The notes: a model not told the origin generated them from the letters alone. DNA of 64,000 nucleotides from a bacterium (GCA_029945725.1 JAQSDB010000003.1:313842-377841); one strand, 5' to 3'; shown: positions 8,973 to 17,561, counted from the first letter of the stretch. Numbers and translations are program-made.

Positions 8973-11420
8973 ATGAACACCCCGCTGCTCGTCCTGTTGC
9001 TCGCCACCGGCCTGCTCATGCTCTTCAGCCCGCGCCTCGGTCTCGTCGCCACACTGGCCCTCGGCATTACGCTGCTCACCCTCACTGTGCGGCACCAGCC
9101 TTACGCGCACTGGCTGTGGTTGCCGTGGCTGCTGACCCTGGCCTGGAGCCTCAAGCCCCTGCGCAAAATCGTCATCACCCGTCCCGCACTCGGCATCATC
9201 AAACGCATGCTGCCGCCCATTTCCGCTACCGAGCACGATGCCATCGCCGCTGGAACCACCTGGTGGGAAACCGATCTTTTCAGCGGCAAGCCCGACTGGA
9301 AAAAACTGCTCGCCATTCCGCAACCACGGCTGAGTCCGGAAGAGCAGGCCTTTCTGGCCGGCCCCACCGAGGCCCTGTGCGACATGCTCGATGACTGGGT
9401 CATCACGCATGAATTGCGCGACCTGCCGGCGCCGGTGTGGGACTTCATCCGCAGCGAAGGTTTTCTCGGCATGATCATTCCCAAAGAATTTGGTGGCCTC
9501 GGTTTTTCCGCGCAGGCACATTCCGCCGTGGTAGGAAAAATTGCCTCGCGCTCCGTCTCTGCCGCCGTCACGGTGATGGTGCCCAACTCCCTCGGCCCGG
9601 GTGAGCTGCTGCTGCACTACGGCAGCGATGCGCAAAAAAAATATTATCTGCCGCGTCTGGCCAGCGGCCAGGAAATTCCCTGCTTTGCCCTTACCGGTCC
9701 CGAAGCCGGTTCCGATGCGGGCTCGATGCCGGACAAGGGCATCGTCTGTCGTGATTTTTATAAAGGTGAGGAAGTCCTCGGCATTCGACTGACCTGGGAA
9801 AAACGCTACATCACCCTGGGGCCGGTGGCGACCGTGCTCGGCCTCGCCTTTCAGCTGCATGATCCGGAACATCTGCTCGGCAGCGTCGAGGAAATCGGCA
9901 TCACGCTGGCGCTGATCCCGACAAGCCATCCCGGTGTGAATATCGGCCGCCGTCATTTCCCCGGCAACCAGGCCTTCATGAACGGGCCCAATCACGGCAC
10001 CGATGTGTTCATTCCCATGAGCTGGGTCATCGGCGAGCGTGAATACGTCGGACGCGGCTGGCTGATGCTGATGAATTGTCTCGCCGCCGGCCGCGCGATT
10101 TCACTGCCGGCGCTGGGCACCGCTTCCGCAAAAATGGCGGCGCGCTATTCCGGCGAATACGCACGCGTGCGCAAGCAGTTCAAATTGCCGATCGGCAAAC
10201 TTGAAGGCGTGGAAGAGGCCCTCGCCCGTATCGGTGGCCACGCCTACACGCTGGAAGCAGCACGGCGCATGACCTGTGTCGGGCTTGATCTCGGCGAGAA
10301 ACCCGCAGTGGTGTCCGCCATCATGAAATACCAGGCCACCGAGCGCATGCGCATGGCACTCAATGACGCCATGGATATTCACGGCGGCAAGGGCATTTGC
10401 GCCGGCCCCAGGAATTATCTCGCCACGGCGTATCAGGCCATTCCCATCGGCATCACCGTGGAAGGCGCCAACATCCTCACCCGTACGCTGATCATTTTTG
10501 GTCAGGGTGCCATGCGCTGCCACCCCTTCCTGCTCAAGGAAATCGAAGCCGCAGCGCTGGCAGACACGCAAAAAGGCCTCGAACAATTTGACGGGGCTTT
10601 TACGGCACATGTCAGCCACATCATGTTCAACGCCCTGCGCAGCATCGTGCACGGGCTGACGCTTTCCGTGTTTGCCCCTGCACCCGCTACCCCCACGGCG
10701 CACTGGTACAAAAAACTGTCACGGCTCTCTTCCGCTTTTGCCCTGACCGCCGATGCCGCACTCGGCTTGCTTGGTGGCGAGCTGAAGCGTCGCGAGCGCT
10801 TGTCCGGCCGTTTTGCCGATGTGCTGGCGGAAATGTATCTGGCTAGCGCGGTATTGAAACGCTGGGAAGACGAAGGCCGTCCTGCCGAAGATCGTGCGCT
10901 GGTGGATTACAGTCTGGCGCTATCCGTGCACCAGATCGAGAAACAGCTTTATGGCATCCTGCTGAATTTCCCTTCACCGTTTATTGGCTGGGTATTGCGT
11001 CGCGTGATGTTTCCGTGGGGACGCTGCATGGCAGAGCCCTCCGACAAGATCGGCCACGAAGTCGCCACCCTCATGCTGAAACCCTCGGCCAGTTTTGACC
11101 GCCTGAGTGAAGGCCTCTTCCTCAGCCGCAATCGTGCCGAGGCGACAGGCACGCTGGAATATGCGTTTCAGCTGGTGACCGACACCAAAGACATCGAGGC
11201 AAAAATACGTGCTGCGCGCAAGGACGGCCTGCTGCACAGCGAAGCACCGGAAGCCGCCTTGCTGGCCGGCATTATCAGTGCAGCCGAGGCGCAGTTGCTG
11301 GTTGATACCGCCGCCGCTGTACGCGAGGTGATCATGGTGGATGATTTTTCCAACGCGGAGCTGTCAGGCATGCGGACGCCGGCCGTACACCGGGCGGAAC
11401 TGTTGCGGCCGGGCATGTAA
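8973..11420 (+). CDS. fadE: Long-form acyl-CoA dehydrogenase FadE
   Basis: FadE catalyses the first step of beta-oxidation, FAD-dependent dehydrogenation of acyl-CoA to trans-2-enoyl-CoA. The 815-residue length matches E. coli FadE (814), roughly twice an ordinary acyl-CoA dehydrogenase. Two hydrophobic segments at the N-terminus (residues 3-20 and 24-50) suggest membrane association. The core shows FALTGPEAGSDAGS, the FAD-binding region typical of the family, and later MDIHGGKGICAGPRNYLA. The C-terminal DUF1974-like extension is present. A ribosome site GGGAG precedes ATG. It is monocistronic. Confidence 0.95.
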   Translation: MNTPLLVLLLATGLLMLFSPRLGLVATLALGITLLTLTVRHQPYAHWLWLPWLLTLAWSLKPLRKIVITRPALGIIKRMLPPISATEHDAIAAGTTWWETDLFSGKPDWKKLLAIPQPRLSPEEQAFLAGPTEALCDMLDDWVITHELRDLPAPVWDFIRSEGFLGMIIPKEFGGLGFSAQAHSAVVGKIASRSVSAAVTVMVPNSLGPGELLLHYGSDAQKKYYLPRLASGQEIPCFALTGPEAGSDAGSMPDKGIVCRDFYKGEEVLGIRLTWEKRYITLGPVATVLGLAFQLHDPEHLLGSVEEIGITLALIPTSHPGVNIGRRHFPGNQAFMNGPNHGTDVFIPMSWVIGEREYVGRGWLMLMNCLAAGRAISLPALGTASAKMAARYSGEYARVRKQFKLPIGKLEGVEEALARIGGHAYTLEAARRMTCVGLDLGEKPAVVSAIMKYQATERMRMALNDAMDIHGGKGICAGPRNYLATAYQAIPIGITVEGANILTRTLIIFGQGAMRCHPFLLKEIEAAALADTQKGLEQFDGAFTAHVSHIMFNALRSIVHGLTLSVFAPAPATPTAHWYKKLSRLSSAFALTADAALGLLGGELKRRERLSGRFADVLAEMYLASAVLKRWEDEGRPAEDRALVDYSLALSVHQIEKQLYGILLNFPSPFIGWVLRRVMFPWGRCMAEPSDKIGHEVATLMLKPSASFDRLSEGLFLSRNRAEATGTLEYAFQLVTDTKDIEAKIRAARKDGLLHSEAPEAALLAGIISAAEAQLLVDTAAAVREVIMVDDFSNAELSGMRTPAVHRAELLRPGM

Positions 11421-11597
11421 GTTGAACATGCCCGCATTACGGACTTTTTAACGGGCAGAATACCGCCAGCAACGACAGGGACACACCCTGCCGGAAATTA
11501 CCGGGCAAGCCGGCATCCGGACCTGCTTTTCCTTGCCATTTATCGGGACTACACTACGGGATCAGAAAAACAAACCCTTGAAAAGGGCGGACACAGC

Positions 11598-12602
11598 GTG
11601 AGCCTATCAGCAACCTCCCTTGGGCCGCCTGCGGGCGAGATTCTACCCAGCAAACTGAACCAGTTTTTTTTCCTGGGCATATTCGCGATCATTCCGGTCA
11701 TATTCATATTCATCGCCTTTGATTATTTTTTCATGAATATGCGGCTGAGCGACGCCGTGTGGGTCAACAAGAATACCTTTCTGCTGGTGTCGGTGCTGTT
11801 ACAGACGCCACACTCCATAGCAAGCATCTTCACCTTTATGGACAGGGAGTATCTGAGCGCTTACAAGGCCAGGCTTTTCAGCTTCTGCCTCTTCATGCTG
11901 GCCATCTTCGTGCTGGCCTGGGTGCTGAGCCCCGGCTCACTGATGCTGGCCATCATTTCCTACAATTTCTACCATTACAGCTCCCAGCAGGCCGGTGTCA
12001 CCGCCCTGCTGGCGCACAATAAATCACGGACCCATGAAGTATGGAAATGGGCCAGCAGCCTGATATTAATGGCCGGATTATTTGGTGCAGCCATAATGAC
12101 CGGGCCCGAACAGATCACCGTAGGGCCGTACCAGAATGCCTTTTATGCCATTGGAATCATTTTCTTCACCGGTTTTATCGGCATCAGCATCCTGCTGGCA
12201 TCCCAAAGCAAAACCCGCATCGGCAAAGCCTATATAGCCGCCAACACTGTCATGCTGATCACTTATTTCGGTTTCTATTTATGCAACCTCTGGTTTTACA
12301 TGCTGATCATTCCCATATTCGTACATGCCATGACAGCATTCCTTTTTTACATTAATCACAACAGCAACCGTAACGCCAGGCGCAATATCAACCTGGTGTC
12401 CCGCATCCGTAATGTCATTCCCGTGCCGGAGTACATTCTGACGCCCTTGGTCAGCATCCTGTGTGCCGCCATTTTCATCCCGCTTGCCGCGGAAAGCGTG
12501 TACTCCGTGTACATGGCCGGACTGGCGAGTGTCGTCCACTTCTATCTTGAAGCCATCATGTGGAAAAAAGGTACGCCGCACCGGGAACACCTGCATTTCT
12601 GA
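11598..12602 (+). CDS. Unidentified polytopic membrane protein with conserved-looking histidines
   Basis: I do not recognise this 334-residue protein. It starts at a GTG with AAAGGG upstream. It is largely hydrophobic, with about eight likely membrane segments (near 22-45, 60-80, 93-111, 113-128, 151-168, 180-200, 213-252 and 280-318). Histidines sit in or next to these segments: H72 in QTPHSIASI, H126 in YNFYHYSSQQAG, H243 and H254 in FVHAMTAFLFYINH, and H314 in VVHFYLEAIMWK. A set of helix-edge histidines like this is what one sees in membrane enzymes that bind iron or haem, but that is inference. It stands alone between fadE and a MAPEG gene. Confidence 0.75.
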   Translation: MSLSATSLGPPAGEILPSKLNQFFFLGIFAIIPVIFIFIAFDYFFMNMRLSDAVWVNKNTFLLVSVLLQTPHSIASIFTFMDREYLSAYKARLFSFCLFMLAIFVLAWVLSPGSLMLAIISYNFYHYSSQQAGVTALLAHNKSRTHEVWKWASSLILMAGLFGAAIMTGPEQITVGPYQNAFYAIGIIFFTGFIGISILLASQSKTRIGKAYIAANTVMLITYFGFYLCNLWFYMLIIPIFVHAMTAFLFYINHNSNRNARRNINLVSRIRNVIPVPEYILTPLVSILCAAIFIPLAAESVYSVYMAGLASVVHFYLEAIMWKKGTPHREHLHF

Positions 12603-12771
12603 GTCTGGACATGGCCGCAAAGACATATGCTGAAATAAATGTGGCAACATCCTTCCTTCTCTTTTTTTGTTGCAGACCGCCATCACCAGGGCGGCAGCAG
12701 CGATTAGCGCCAATGTGAAATTAATGCCCCTATGGCGGGCAGGTAACAGGCGTAAATTTTACCAGCATGAA

Positions 12772-13179
12772 TCAACCAGCCTGCACCAACAAAAGCTGCG
12801 CATGCACAGCCTGATACACACACAGCACGCCGCATACCAGCAGCAAGCCGAACGTCAGTGCCGTACCCCAGAAACGGCCGAACTTGAAGCTTTCCGTGAA
12901 CGCCAGCGAGTAACCGTGCAGCAGTCGCGCCACCAGCAAGGTCAGGCCGAGGGCATGCAGGAGCCAGGCGGAGAAATGGCTGAGCTCCAGCACGCCTATC
13001 ATCAGCAGGATCAGGGGAACATATTCGGAGAAATTACCGTGGGCACGGATGCGCCGCAGCAGCACGGGGTTGCCGCCATCGCCAAAGCTGATGCCTTCTA
13101 CGCGAAACTTCACGACCCGGATACTGAGCAGGAGAAACAGCAGGGACAACAGTCCGGCATAGAGAGGGGTGATGATCAT
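12772..13179 (-). CDS. MAPEG family membrane protein
   Basis: The 135-residue protein has four hydrophobic segments and the motif pattern of MAPEG proteins: RIRAHGNFSEYVPLILLMIG followed by LLVARLLHGYSLAF. Eukaryotic MAPEG members are glutathione transferases and eicosanoid-related enzymes; bacterial ones (YecN-like) mostly have no known substrate. Length fits the family. The gene follows the rubredoxin reductase on the same strand but is separated from it by a strong terminator, so it is likely transcribed on its own. Confidence 0.85.
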   Translation of the reverse strand: MIITPLYAGLLSLLFLLLSIRVVKFRVEGISFGDGGNPVLLRRIRAHGNFSEYVPLILLMIGVLELSHFSAWLLHALGLTLLVARLLHGYSLAFTESFKFGRFWGTALTFGLLLVCGVLCVYQAVHAQLLLVQAG

Positions 13180-13283
13180 GACATTGCTCCGGTGTGGTTT
13201 TTACAGGGGCCCGGCAGGGCCACCGCTCTTTCAGAACATGGGCCGGACCGGGATGAGGGCAAGCTCGCACGGGAGCCTGCCGC

Positions 13284-13311
13284 AAAAAAGCCCGCAACAG
13301 CGGGCTTTTTT
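13284..13311 (-). terminator. Intrinsic terminator downstream of rubredoxin reductase
   Basis: AAAAAAGCCCG pairs with CGGGCTTTTTT around a CAACAG-like loop. On the minus strand this gives a GC-rich stem followed by a U-run, 47 bases after the rubredoxin reductase stop. Confidence 0.88.
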
Positions 13312-13357
13312 ATAACACAGGCAAGGCGCCGATCAGACGTCAGCCCCTTCCAGGGCA

Positions 13358-14512
13358 TCAGGCCAGAATCGGCGGCAGCAATCTGGTCAGCTCCATCTTG
13401 GTGGCACCGCTGCCAGCCGGTGCCCCGGTAAGGGCGAAACCGAGCACCTGACCCTGCGGGTTTCTGAACACCGCTTTCACATCATTACCGTCGGCTTCAA
13501 TTTCCCATTCGCCGGGCGTGCCGGGAACGACCGGGGAAACGACGACCGGGCAGGCCGGCGTTTTCACCTGCACCGGCATGGCCGGGTATTGCACGGCCGT
13601 GGCTTCTCCGGTGAGTGTTTTTGCCAGCGCCCGTGCCGCGGCCATCAGCGGCAATACATAAAGCAATACTTTTCCTTCCACTTCGGCCGCATCACCGAGG
13701 GCATAAATATTTTCATCCGAGGTGCGCAGGAAACGGTCAACCTTGATGCCGCGTCCCACCTCCAGGCCTGCATTCAGCGCCAGGCCCGTGCGCGGGCGCA
13801 AGCCGATGGCAGAGAGCACGAGATCACCGCCAATGCGCTCGCCATTACTGAGTTCCACCTCAACGCCTTCACCTTTTTCCCATACACCTTTCACGCTGTG
13901 ACCGAAATGAAACTTCACCCCAAGTGCGGAGAGGCCATTGGCAACGGCTTCGGAGCCACGCTCCGGCAACAGTGACGGCAAGACGCGCCCCACAGGCTCA
14001 ACCACATCGACCTGATAACCACCGGTGGAAAGATCGTTGGCAAATTCGCAGCCGATCAGGCCGCCACCAATGATGATGATTTTCTTTTTGCCAGCCGCGG
14101 CGGCACGAAAAGCGGCGTAATCGCCGAGATCATTGATGGAAAGCACATGCTCGATACCGTCGCCGCCGAGATCCGGGCGAAACACATCGGCTCCCAGCGC
14201 CAGCACCAGCGTACTGTAGGCGATGGTTTCTCCCTCAACCTGCAAGGTCTTGCCGGCACGGTCAATCGCATTGACCTGTACCCCTGTACGGATCTCTGCC
14301 TTCAGTTGCTCGCGCATCTGTTCGACGCCACTCATGGCAAGGCCATCAGCATCCTTGCCCTTGCTGTAACCGGTCGACAGCATGGGCTTGGAATAATTCC
14401 GGCCATCATCACTGGTGAGCAGCAACAGCGGCCGCTCGGCATCAAGCTTGCGAAATTCCCTGGCAAGGTTGTAACCAGCCAGACCGGTACCAATGATGAC
14501 GAGCGGATTCAT
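13358..14512 (-). CDS. rubB: Rubredoxin-NAD(+) reductase
   Basis: This FAD flavoprotein passes electrons from NADH to rubredoxin, which in alkane-degrading bacteria feeds the AlkB monooxygenase. From ATG 14512 it has 384 residues, the family length; the frame runs 8 residues further upstream. The first Rossmann motif is VIIGTGLAGYNLAREFRK near residue 4, the second (NADH) is IIIIGGGLIGCEFANDL, and the third FAD motif is ENIYALGDAAEV. The pattern is that of the class I pyridine nucleotide-disulfide oxidoreductase family but without a redox-active CxxxxC. Rubredoxin is encoded just upstream on the same strand, 340 bases away. Confidence 0.92.
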   Translation of the reverse strand: MNPLVIIGTGLAGYNLAREFRKLDAERPLLLLTSDDGRNYSKPMLSTGYSKGKDADGLAMSGVEQMREQLKAEIRTGVQVNAIDRAGKTLQVEGETIAYSTLVLALGADVFRPDLGGDGIEHVLSINDLGDYAAFRAAAAGKKKIIIIGGGLIGCEFANDLSTGGYQVDVVEPVGRVLPSLLPERGSEAVANGLSALGVKFHFGHSVKGVWEKGEGVEVELSNGERIGGDLVLSAIGLRPRTGLALNAGLEVGRGIKVDRFLRTSDENIYALGDAAEVEGKVLLYVLPLMAAARALAKTLTGEATAVQYPAMPVQVKTPACPVVVSPVVPGTPGEWEIEADGNDVKAVFRNPQGQVLGFALTGAPAGSGATKMELTRLLPPILA

Positions 14513-14678
14513 AAGCATTCTCTGCAGAGGCGCCACGAGTAGCGGCTGTTCCAGGAAAAACCGGCAAGCGGGTGTGCGTCCGGTTCATTTCTATGAGTGC
14601 TGAAAAAATCAGCGGGAATAAATCTGGTGATTTTTAATTGCAGGGCCGCTTCCATTTCTTCAAGCCGTTACGGCCTCG

Positions 14679-14742
14679 AAGCGTTCACCGTCAGAGGGCG
14701 CGATCCTCGCAGAAAGCGTTCACTGTAGGAGGGCTGCGATCC
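14679..14742. repeat. Imperfect direct repeat, two units of about 28 bases
   Basis: The sequence AAGCGTTCACCGTCAGAGGG (14679 on) recurs as AAGCGTTCACTGTAGGAGGG (14714 on); both units continue with a GCGATCC ending. Each is preceded or followed by GGCCTCGA. It lies next to a palindromic element in the rubB upstream region. No coding capacity is evident. Confidence 0.6.
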
Positions 14743-14850
14743 GGCCTCGATGGCGCGGCGCGGTCTGGGCGGACGACCGCAGTTTACAAGCAGTAAATGA
14801 GGATCGGCCGCCCAGGCTGCAACGAAGCTAGCGAGGTCGCAGCGCAGCCC
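14731..14850. repeat. Palindromic intergenic element, copy A (rubA-rubB gap)
   Basis: About 120 bases fold onto themselves. Outer arms GGGCTGCG (14731-14738) and CGCAGCCC (14843-14850) are perfect complements; the middle arms TGGGCGG (14766-14772) and CCGCCCA (14808-14814) are also perfect. The core is TTTAC-AAGCA-GTAAA (14783-14797) followed by TGAGGAT. The core matches a second copy at 21594-21691 in 22 of 24 positions although the arms differ. The 340-base gap 14513-14852 contains this element, the direct repeat to its left, and otherwise nothing recognisable. The element ends two bases from the rubredoxin stop codon. Confidence 0.75.
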
Positions 14851-14852
14851 GA

Positions 14853-15017
14853 TTAAACTTCCACCATTTCGAAGTCTTCCTTGCCTACGCCACAGTCCGG
14901 GCAAACCCAGTCATCGGGGATGTCGGCCCACTTGGTACCCGCTGCAATGCCATCCCATGGCATGCCCACGGCTTCGTCATAGATGAAACCGCAGACTACA
15001 CATTGCCACTTTTTCAT
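14853..15017 (-). CDS. rubA: Rubredoxin
   Basis: A 54-residue iron protein that shuttles single electrons. It reads [18 protein letters not shown] at the N-terminus and [15 protein letters not shown] near the C-terminus. The two CxxC pairs, C6/C9 and C39/C42, are the four ligands of the single iron. Length is that of alkane-type rubredoxin-2 domains of the AlkG2/RubA kind. It is upstream of rubredoxin reductase on the same strand, so both probably form one electron-transfer unit, though a palindromic element separates them. It is short, which is why it could be overlooked. Confidence 0.96.
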   Translation of the reverse strand: MKKWQCVVCGFIYDEAVGMPWDGIAAGTKWADIPDDWVCPDCGVGKEDFEMVEV

Positions 15018-15241
15018 ATCAACCTCGGCTGCGCGGCTCTCGGCCGCAATCGCTAAAACGGGAAATGCCGGTTACCCGGGTGGTTCCCGAACTAATTGGC
15101 CGGGCGAGTCTGCCAAAACAGCTGCCGCCTTTCCAGTTGCATGACTCCCCATTTTCATCGCGCCGCACCGGCGCGGCGCACAACTTGCCTTCACCCCCGC
15201 TGCCCGGCATGCTCCCCGCAATTCCGTCTTCAGTCTTCTCC

Positions 15242-15781
15242 ATGCCCGTCTGGATTCCTCCGCGTCACTGGCTTCCCCCAGCCCGCTACTGGCAGGCGCA
15301 GGTCCCTGCGCAGGTACGCGCATGGCTGCTGGAGCCAGGTTCACTGACAGCGCAGCTGGTGGCCCTGTCACACGGGGATTTCCGGGTACGGTTGCTGGCC
15401 CATTACTGGGGCCGGCCGGCCCCGGAAGAAGCCAGGCGTCTCGGGCTCCCCCCCGGCCGCTTTGCCCTGATCAGGGAAGTGGCGCTGATCGGCTGCGGCC
15501 AGCCCTGGGTTCGCGCGCGCAGCGTATTACCGGCAAGCTCGCTGACCGGTGCCGGCCGCCGCTTGCGCAAGCTCGGCAACCGTTCGCTGGGCGGCCTGCT
15601 CTTCCGTGACCCCACCCTCAAGCGCGGCGCCATTGAAATCGCCCGGCTGGATCAGCCTGAAGGACGGGTCTTTGCCCGGCGCTCGCATCTGGTCTACCAC
15701 GGCCGTCCGGTGCTGGTGGCGGAATGCTTTCTGCCGGCGCTGTTCGCCCATGAGGCCGCGCAGGTAGACTCCTCACCCTGA
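15242..15781 (+). CDS. ubiC: Chorismate pyruvate-lyase
   Basis: UbiC removes pyruvate from chorismate to give 4-hydroxybenzoate, the first committed step of ubiquinone synthesis. From ATG 15242 it has 179 residues, near the family length of 165-180; the frame is open further upstream but that part is low-complexity and unlikely to be translated. Family features seen: VRAWLLEPGSLTAQLVAL, IREVALIGCGQPWVRARSVL, LGNRSLGGLLF and RRSHLVY, followed by ECFLPALF. The arginine, glutamate and neighbouring residues of these segments form the product-binding pocket. ubiA follows after 22 bases, so the two are an operon. Confidence 0.92.
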   Translation: MPVWIPPRHWLPPARYWQAQVPAQVRAWLLEPGSLTAQLVALSHGDFRVRLLAHYWGRPAPEEARRLGLPPGRFALIREVALIGCGQPWVRARSVLPASSLTGAGRRLRKLGNRSLGGLLFRDPTLKRGAIEIARLDQPEGRVFARRSHLVYHGRPVLVAECFLPALFAHEAAQVDSSP

Positions 15782-15803
15782 CGTTCCTTGCAAGCGCACC
15801 CTT

Positions 15804-16727
15804 ATGCCCCAACGCCTTTTTGCTCCCGTTTTCGCCCCCCTGCTCACCCGCTGGCCGCGGCTGCCGGACTTCCTCAAACTCGCCCGCCTGGATCGCCCCA
15901 TCGGCATCTGGCTGCTGCTGTGGCCAACCCTGTGGGCGGTGTACATCGCCGGCAAGGGCCTGCCCTCGCTACTCATCATTGCCGTGTTCGGTGCCGGAGT
16001 CGTGCTGATGCGTGCCGCCGGCTGCGTGATCAATGACTGGGCGGACCGTGATTTCGATGGCCAGGTCTGGCGCACCCGGGAGCGGCCTCTCGCCAACGGC
16101 CGGATCAAGGGTAAGGAAGCACTGGCTTTTTTCCTGCTGCTGCTGGCAGCAGCGGCCCTGCTGCTGCCGCTGCTGAACCGCGCCACCTTCTACTGGTCAT
16201 TCGGTGCCCTGGCGCTGGCGGCCAGCTATCCCTTCATGAAGCGCTACACCTACTTGCCCCAGGTTGTGCTGGGAGCCGCTTTTTCCTGGGGTATTCCCAT
16301 GGCGTTCGTGGCACAGGAACAGCTGCCGGGTCCCGAGTGCTGGCTCATTTTTACCGCCAATCTTTGCTGGACCGTGGCCTACGACACCTATTACGCGATG
16401 GCGGATCGTGACGACGACCTCAAGGCCGGCATCAAGTCCACGGCCATCCTGTTCGGCGACATGGACCTGATGATCATCGCCAGCCTGCAGGCGCTGTTCT
16501 TGCTGGCGCTGTACATGCTGGGCAATCGCCTGCAGCTGGCCTGGCCGTTTTATGCCTCGCTGCTGGGTGCCGCCCTGCTTTTTGCCTGGGAGTTTCGTCT
16601 GGCTGCGGGCCGCGAGCCCGCCCGGTGCCTGCAGGCTTTTTTGCATAACCACTGGGCCGGTGCGCTGATCTTTACGGGGGTGTTCATGGGCTACCTGTTC
16701 AAGGCAGCCCCTGTTACCGGCGGTTGA
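15804..16727 (+). CDS. ubiA: 4-hydroxybenzoate octaprenyltransferase
   Basis: UbiA attaches the polyprenyl tail to 4-hydroxybenzoate in the inner membrane. The 307-residue protein has about eight to nine membrane helices and both aspartate-rich Mg-prenyl-diphosphate motifs: NDWADRDFDGQVWRTRERPL near residues 74-93, and DTYYAMADRDDDLKAGIKST near 195-214. The order ubiC-ubiA matches most gammaproteobacteria. The start ATG at 15804 yields an N-terminal segment PDFLKLARLDRPIGIWLLL, typical of the family. Confidence 0.96.
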   Translation: MPQRLFAPVFAPLLTRWPRLPDFLKLARLDRPIGIWLLLWPTLWAVYIAGKGLPSLLIIAVFGAGVVLMRAAGCVINDWADRDFDGQVWRTRERPLANGRIKGKEALAFFLLLLAAAALLLPLLNRATFYWSFGALALAASYPFMKRYTYLPQVVLGAAFSWGIPMAFVAQEQLPGPECWLIFTANLCWTVAYDTYYAMADRDDDLKAGIKSTAILFGDMDLMIIASLQALFLLALYMLGNRLQLAWPFYASLLGAALLFAWEFRLAAGREPARCLQAFLHNHWAGALIFTGVFMGYLFKAAPVTGG

Positions 16728-16766
16728 CGGCCCGGCTGTGCAATAAACACCCAAGAGAGGCTGTCG

Positions 16767-16800
16767 CTGTAATATTTACGTAACAAGACCACGCTGTAAT
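16767..16800 (+). promoter_or_regulatory. Candidate Pho-box promoter of phoBR
   Basis: CTGTAATATTTACGTAAC (16767-16784) fits the 7-4-7 layout of the PhoB box with both GT-A-like half-sites. Exactly 10 bases later comes TGTAAT (16795-16800), a -10 hexamer one base from TATAAT. In Pho-regulated promoters the box replaces the -35 element with this spacing. The pstS promoter in this window has the same 10-base spacing. A further box-like sequence, CTGTAAT-ACCG-TCGTCAT, overlaps the -10 and continues to 16811. This suggests autoregulation of phoBR. Confidence 0.6.
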
Positions 16801-16841
16801 ACCGTCGTCATCTGATGCACAACGAGAGCAGGCTTGGTGCC

Positions 16842-17561
16842 ATGAAAGCAGAACGCATACTGATTGTTGACGACGAAGCCGCCATTCGCGAAATGATCGC
16901 CATTGCGCTGGATCTGGCCGGCTTTGAATGCCTGGAAGCCGAAGATGCACTGGCGGCACACCATCTCATTGTTGATGAACGCCCAAGCCTTATCCTGCTC
17001 GACTGGATGCTGCCCGGCATGAGCGGCGTTGAGCTCGCCCGCCGCCTCAAGCGCGATGAAGGCACCAGCGAGATTCCGGTTATCATGCTGACCGCCCGCG
17101 GCGAAGAGGACAACAAGATCCAGGGCCTGGATGCCGGTGCCGACGACTACATCACCAAACCCTTTTCCACGCGTGAACTGGTCTCGCGCATCAAGGCCGT
17201 TCTCCGCCGCAGCTCCAGCCTGAGCTCGGAAAAAGCCATTGAAGCCGAAGGCCTCAAGCTGGATCCGGTCAGCCACCGCATTACCGCCAATGATGAGGCG
17301 GTGGAGATGGGGCCAACCGAATACCGCCTGCTGGCATTTTTCATGAGCCATCCGGAGCGCGCCTACTCACGCTCGCAAATGCTGGATCAGGTCTGGGGCG
17401 GCAATGTCTATGTTGAGGACCGGACCATCGACGTGCATATTCGTCGTCTGCGCAAGGCGCTGGAGCCTTTCGGCTTCGACCGCTTTATCCAGACCGTACG
17501 TGGTACCGGTTACCGCTTCTCCACCAAGGCAGAAGGCCCGCGCGAGTCGGCCACTGCCTGA
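16842..17561 (+). CDS. phoB: Phosphate regulon response regulator PhoB
   Basis: PhoB activates phosphate-starvation genes once phosphorylated by PhoR. From ATG 16842 the protein has 239 residues. The receiver domain begins [17 protein letters not shown] and has its phospho-acceptor aspartate at D54 ([11 protein letters not shown]), the same position as E. coli, with the conserved lysine in [12 protein letters not shown]. The C-terminal OmpR/PhoB winged helix ends with the [14 protein letters not shown] recognition helix and RGTGYRFS. The frame is open 9 codons upstream to 16815, which would start right next to the promoter; the internal ATG fits the family better. phoR follows after 60 bases. 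Confidence 0.95.
   Translation: MKAERILIVDDEAAIREMIAIALDLAGFECLEAEDALAAHHLIVDERPSLILLDWMLPGMSGVELARRLKRDEGTSEIPVIMLTARGEEDNKIQGLDAGADDYITKPFSTRELVSRIKAVLRRSSSLSSEKAIEAEGLKLDPVSHRITANDEAVEMGPTEYRLLAFFMSHPERAYSRSQMLDQVWGGNVYVEDRTIDVHIRRLRKALEPFGFDRFIQTVRGTGYRFSTKAEGPRESATA

Noticed and set aside
12667-13431. Long plus-strand open frame opposite the MAPEG gene
   Set aside because: It is a shadow of the minus-strand MAPEG gene and terminator region; its composition is glutamine- and histidine-rich, typical of an antisense frame.
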